From NCBI GenBank assembly GCA_013812805.1, contig JACCSV010000180.1, positions 1-5,081 of the forward strand: 5,081 bases of DNA, written 5' to 3'. This document shows, piece by piece, positions 4,688 through 5,081 of this stretch. A program made the translations under genes and the position numbers. How positions within the stretch are numbered: the stretch's first letter is position 1; each line of letters opens with the position of its first letter. Below the pieces are notes generated by a model. It searched no databases and was not told the origin of the DNA. It was given only the letters and a program-made list of their open reading frames with translations. Source of the stretch: Sphingomonas sp. Lineage in GTDB: Bacteria > Pseudomonadota > Alphaproteobacteria > Sphingomonadales > Sphingomonadaceae.

Positions 4688-5081
4688 ATGTCCCGCTGGT
4701 ACATCATCCACGCTTATTCGGGCTTCGAGAACAAGGTGAAGGATTCGATCCTGTCCGAAGCCAGGCGCCTGGCGCTGGAGCCGCACGTCGAGGCGATCGA
4801 GGTCCCGACCGAAAAGGTCACCGAGATCCGCCGCGGCAAGAAGGTCACCAACGACCGCAAATTCTTCCCCGGCTACGTACTCGCCAAGCTGACCATGAGC
4901 GACCAGGTCTACCACCTCGTCAAGAACACCCCCAAGGTGACGGGTTTCTTAGGCCCCAACGGCAAGCCGCAAGCGATCAGCGAAGCCGAAGCCGCGCGAA
5001 TCCTCTCCACCAAGGAAGAAATGGCCAGCGCCGCGCCCAAGGCGAAGATCCAGGTCGATTACGACATCGGGGATAGCGTCA
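4688..5081 (+). CDS. nusG: Transcription termination/antitermination protein NusG (N-terminal part)
   Basis: The first 131 codons are present, and the window cuts the gene inside the C-terminal KOW domain (bacterial NusG is about 180 residues). NusG binds RNA polymerase through its N-terminal NGN domain to aid elongation. Its KOW domain links polymerase to Rho or to ribosomal protein S10. Visible hallmarks are WYIIHAYSGFENKV (4-17), VPTEKVTEIRRGKK (39-52), RKFFPGYVLAKL (57-68) and VTGFLGPNGKP (84-94). A charged linker follows, and the KOW opening YDIGDSV lies at the edge. The ATG has only a distant AAAGG (14 nt away), so translation may partly depend on secE, 23 nt upstream. Co-transcription with secE is expected. 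No lesion is seen in the visible part. Confidence 0.98.
   Translation, partial: MSRWYIIHAYSGFENKVKDSILSEARRLALEPHVEAIEVPTEKVTEIRRGKKVTNDRKFFPGYVLAKLTMSDQVYHLVKNTPKVTGFLGPNGKPQAISEAEAARILSTKEEMASAAPKAKIQVDYDIGDSV

Noticed and set aside
4661..4915. Minus-strand open frame over nusG
   Set aside because: It is an antisense shadow of the unmistakable NusG N-terminal domain.
1..5081. CRISPR array, insertion sequence, phage, toxin-antitoxin or retron-like element
   Set aside because: No regularly spaced direct repeats, transposase motifs, terminal repeats or matching gene pairs were seen.

Overview
The window looks like a chromosomal segment of an alphaproteobacterium, most likely a sphingomonad (Sphingomonadales). 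The reasons are the high GC content, a long TonB-dependent receptor of the Pro/Ala-linker, cysteine-paired type common in that order, a sulfotransferase next to it, and the tRNA-Trp / secE / nusG neighbourhood. Assignment to the order is inference from protein style and was not tested by a search.

Layout. Positions 1-754 (minus strand) hold the N-terminal 251 residues of a PAPS-type sulfotransferase that runs off the left edge. A compact Rho-independent terminator (about 770-802, minus) separates it from the gene upstream. Positions 826-4034 (minus) are one TonB-dependent outer-membrane receptor with signal peptide, TonB box, plug and beta-barrel, split into two reading frames by a net one-base loss near 2911-2940. 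Without a sequence error it is a pseudogene; with one added base it would be a normal receptor of about 1069 residues. Positions 4035-4249 are non-coding and contain the receptor leader with a good Shine-Dalgarno site, a candidate promoter and several inverted repeats. Positions 4250-4325 (minus) are tRNA-Trp(CCA). Positions 4326-4463 are the spacer between the divergent tRNA and secE, with candidate promoters in both directions and a terminator-like hairpin in the secE leader. Positions 4464-4664 (plus) are secE, and 4688-5081 (plus) are the first 131 codons of nusG, cut by the right edge.

How they relate. secE and nusG form the usual housekeeping pair (protein export channel subunit; transcription elongation/termination factor), normally followed by ribosomal protein genes outside this window. 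The receptor and the sulfotransferase are co-directional and form a separate accessory unit pointing away from the tRNA. The receptor would import a ligand across the outer membrane; the sulfotransferase would move a sulfuryl group to an unknown acceptor. A functional link between these two is only suggested by adjacency.

I found no mobile element, CRISPR array, phage gene or convincing new system. The points most worth a second look are the frameshift in the receptor and a pair of mutually exclusive 7-bp helices in its mRNA leader, one of which would cover the start codon.
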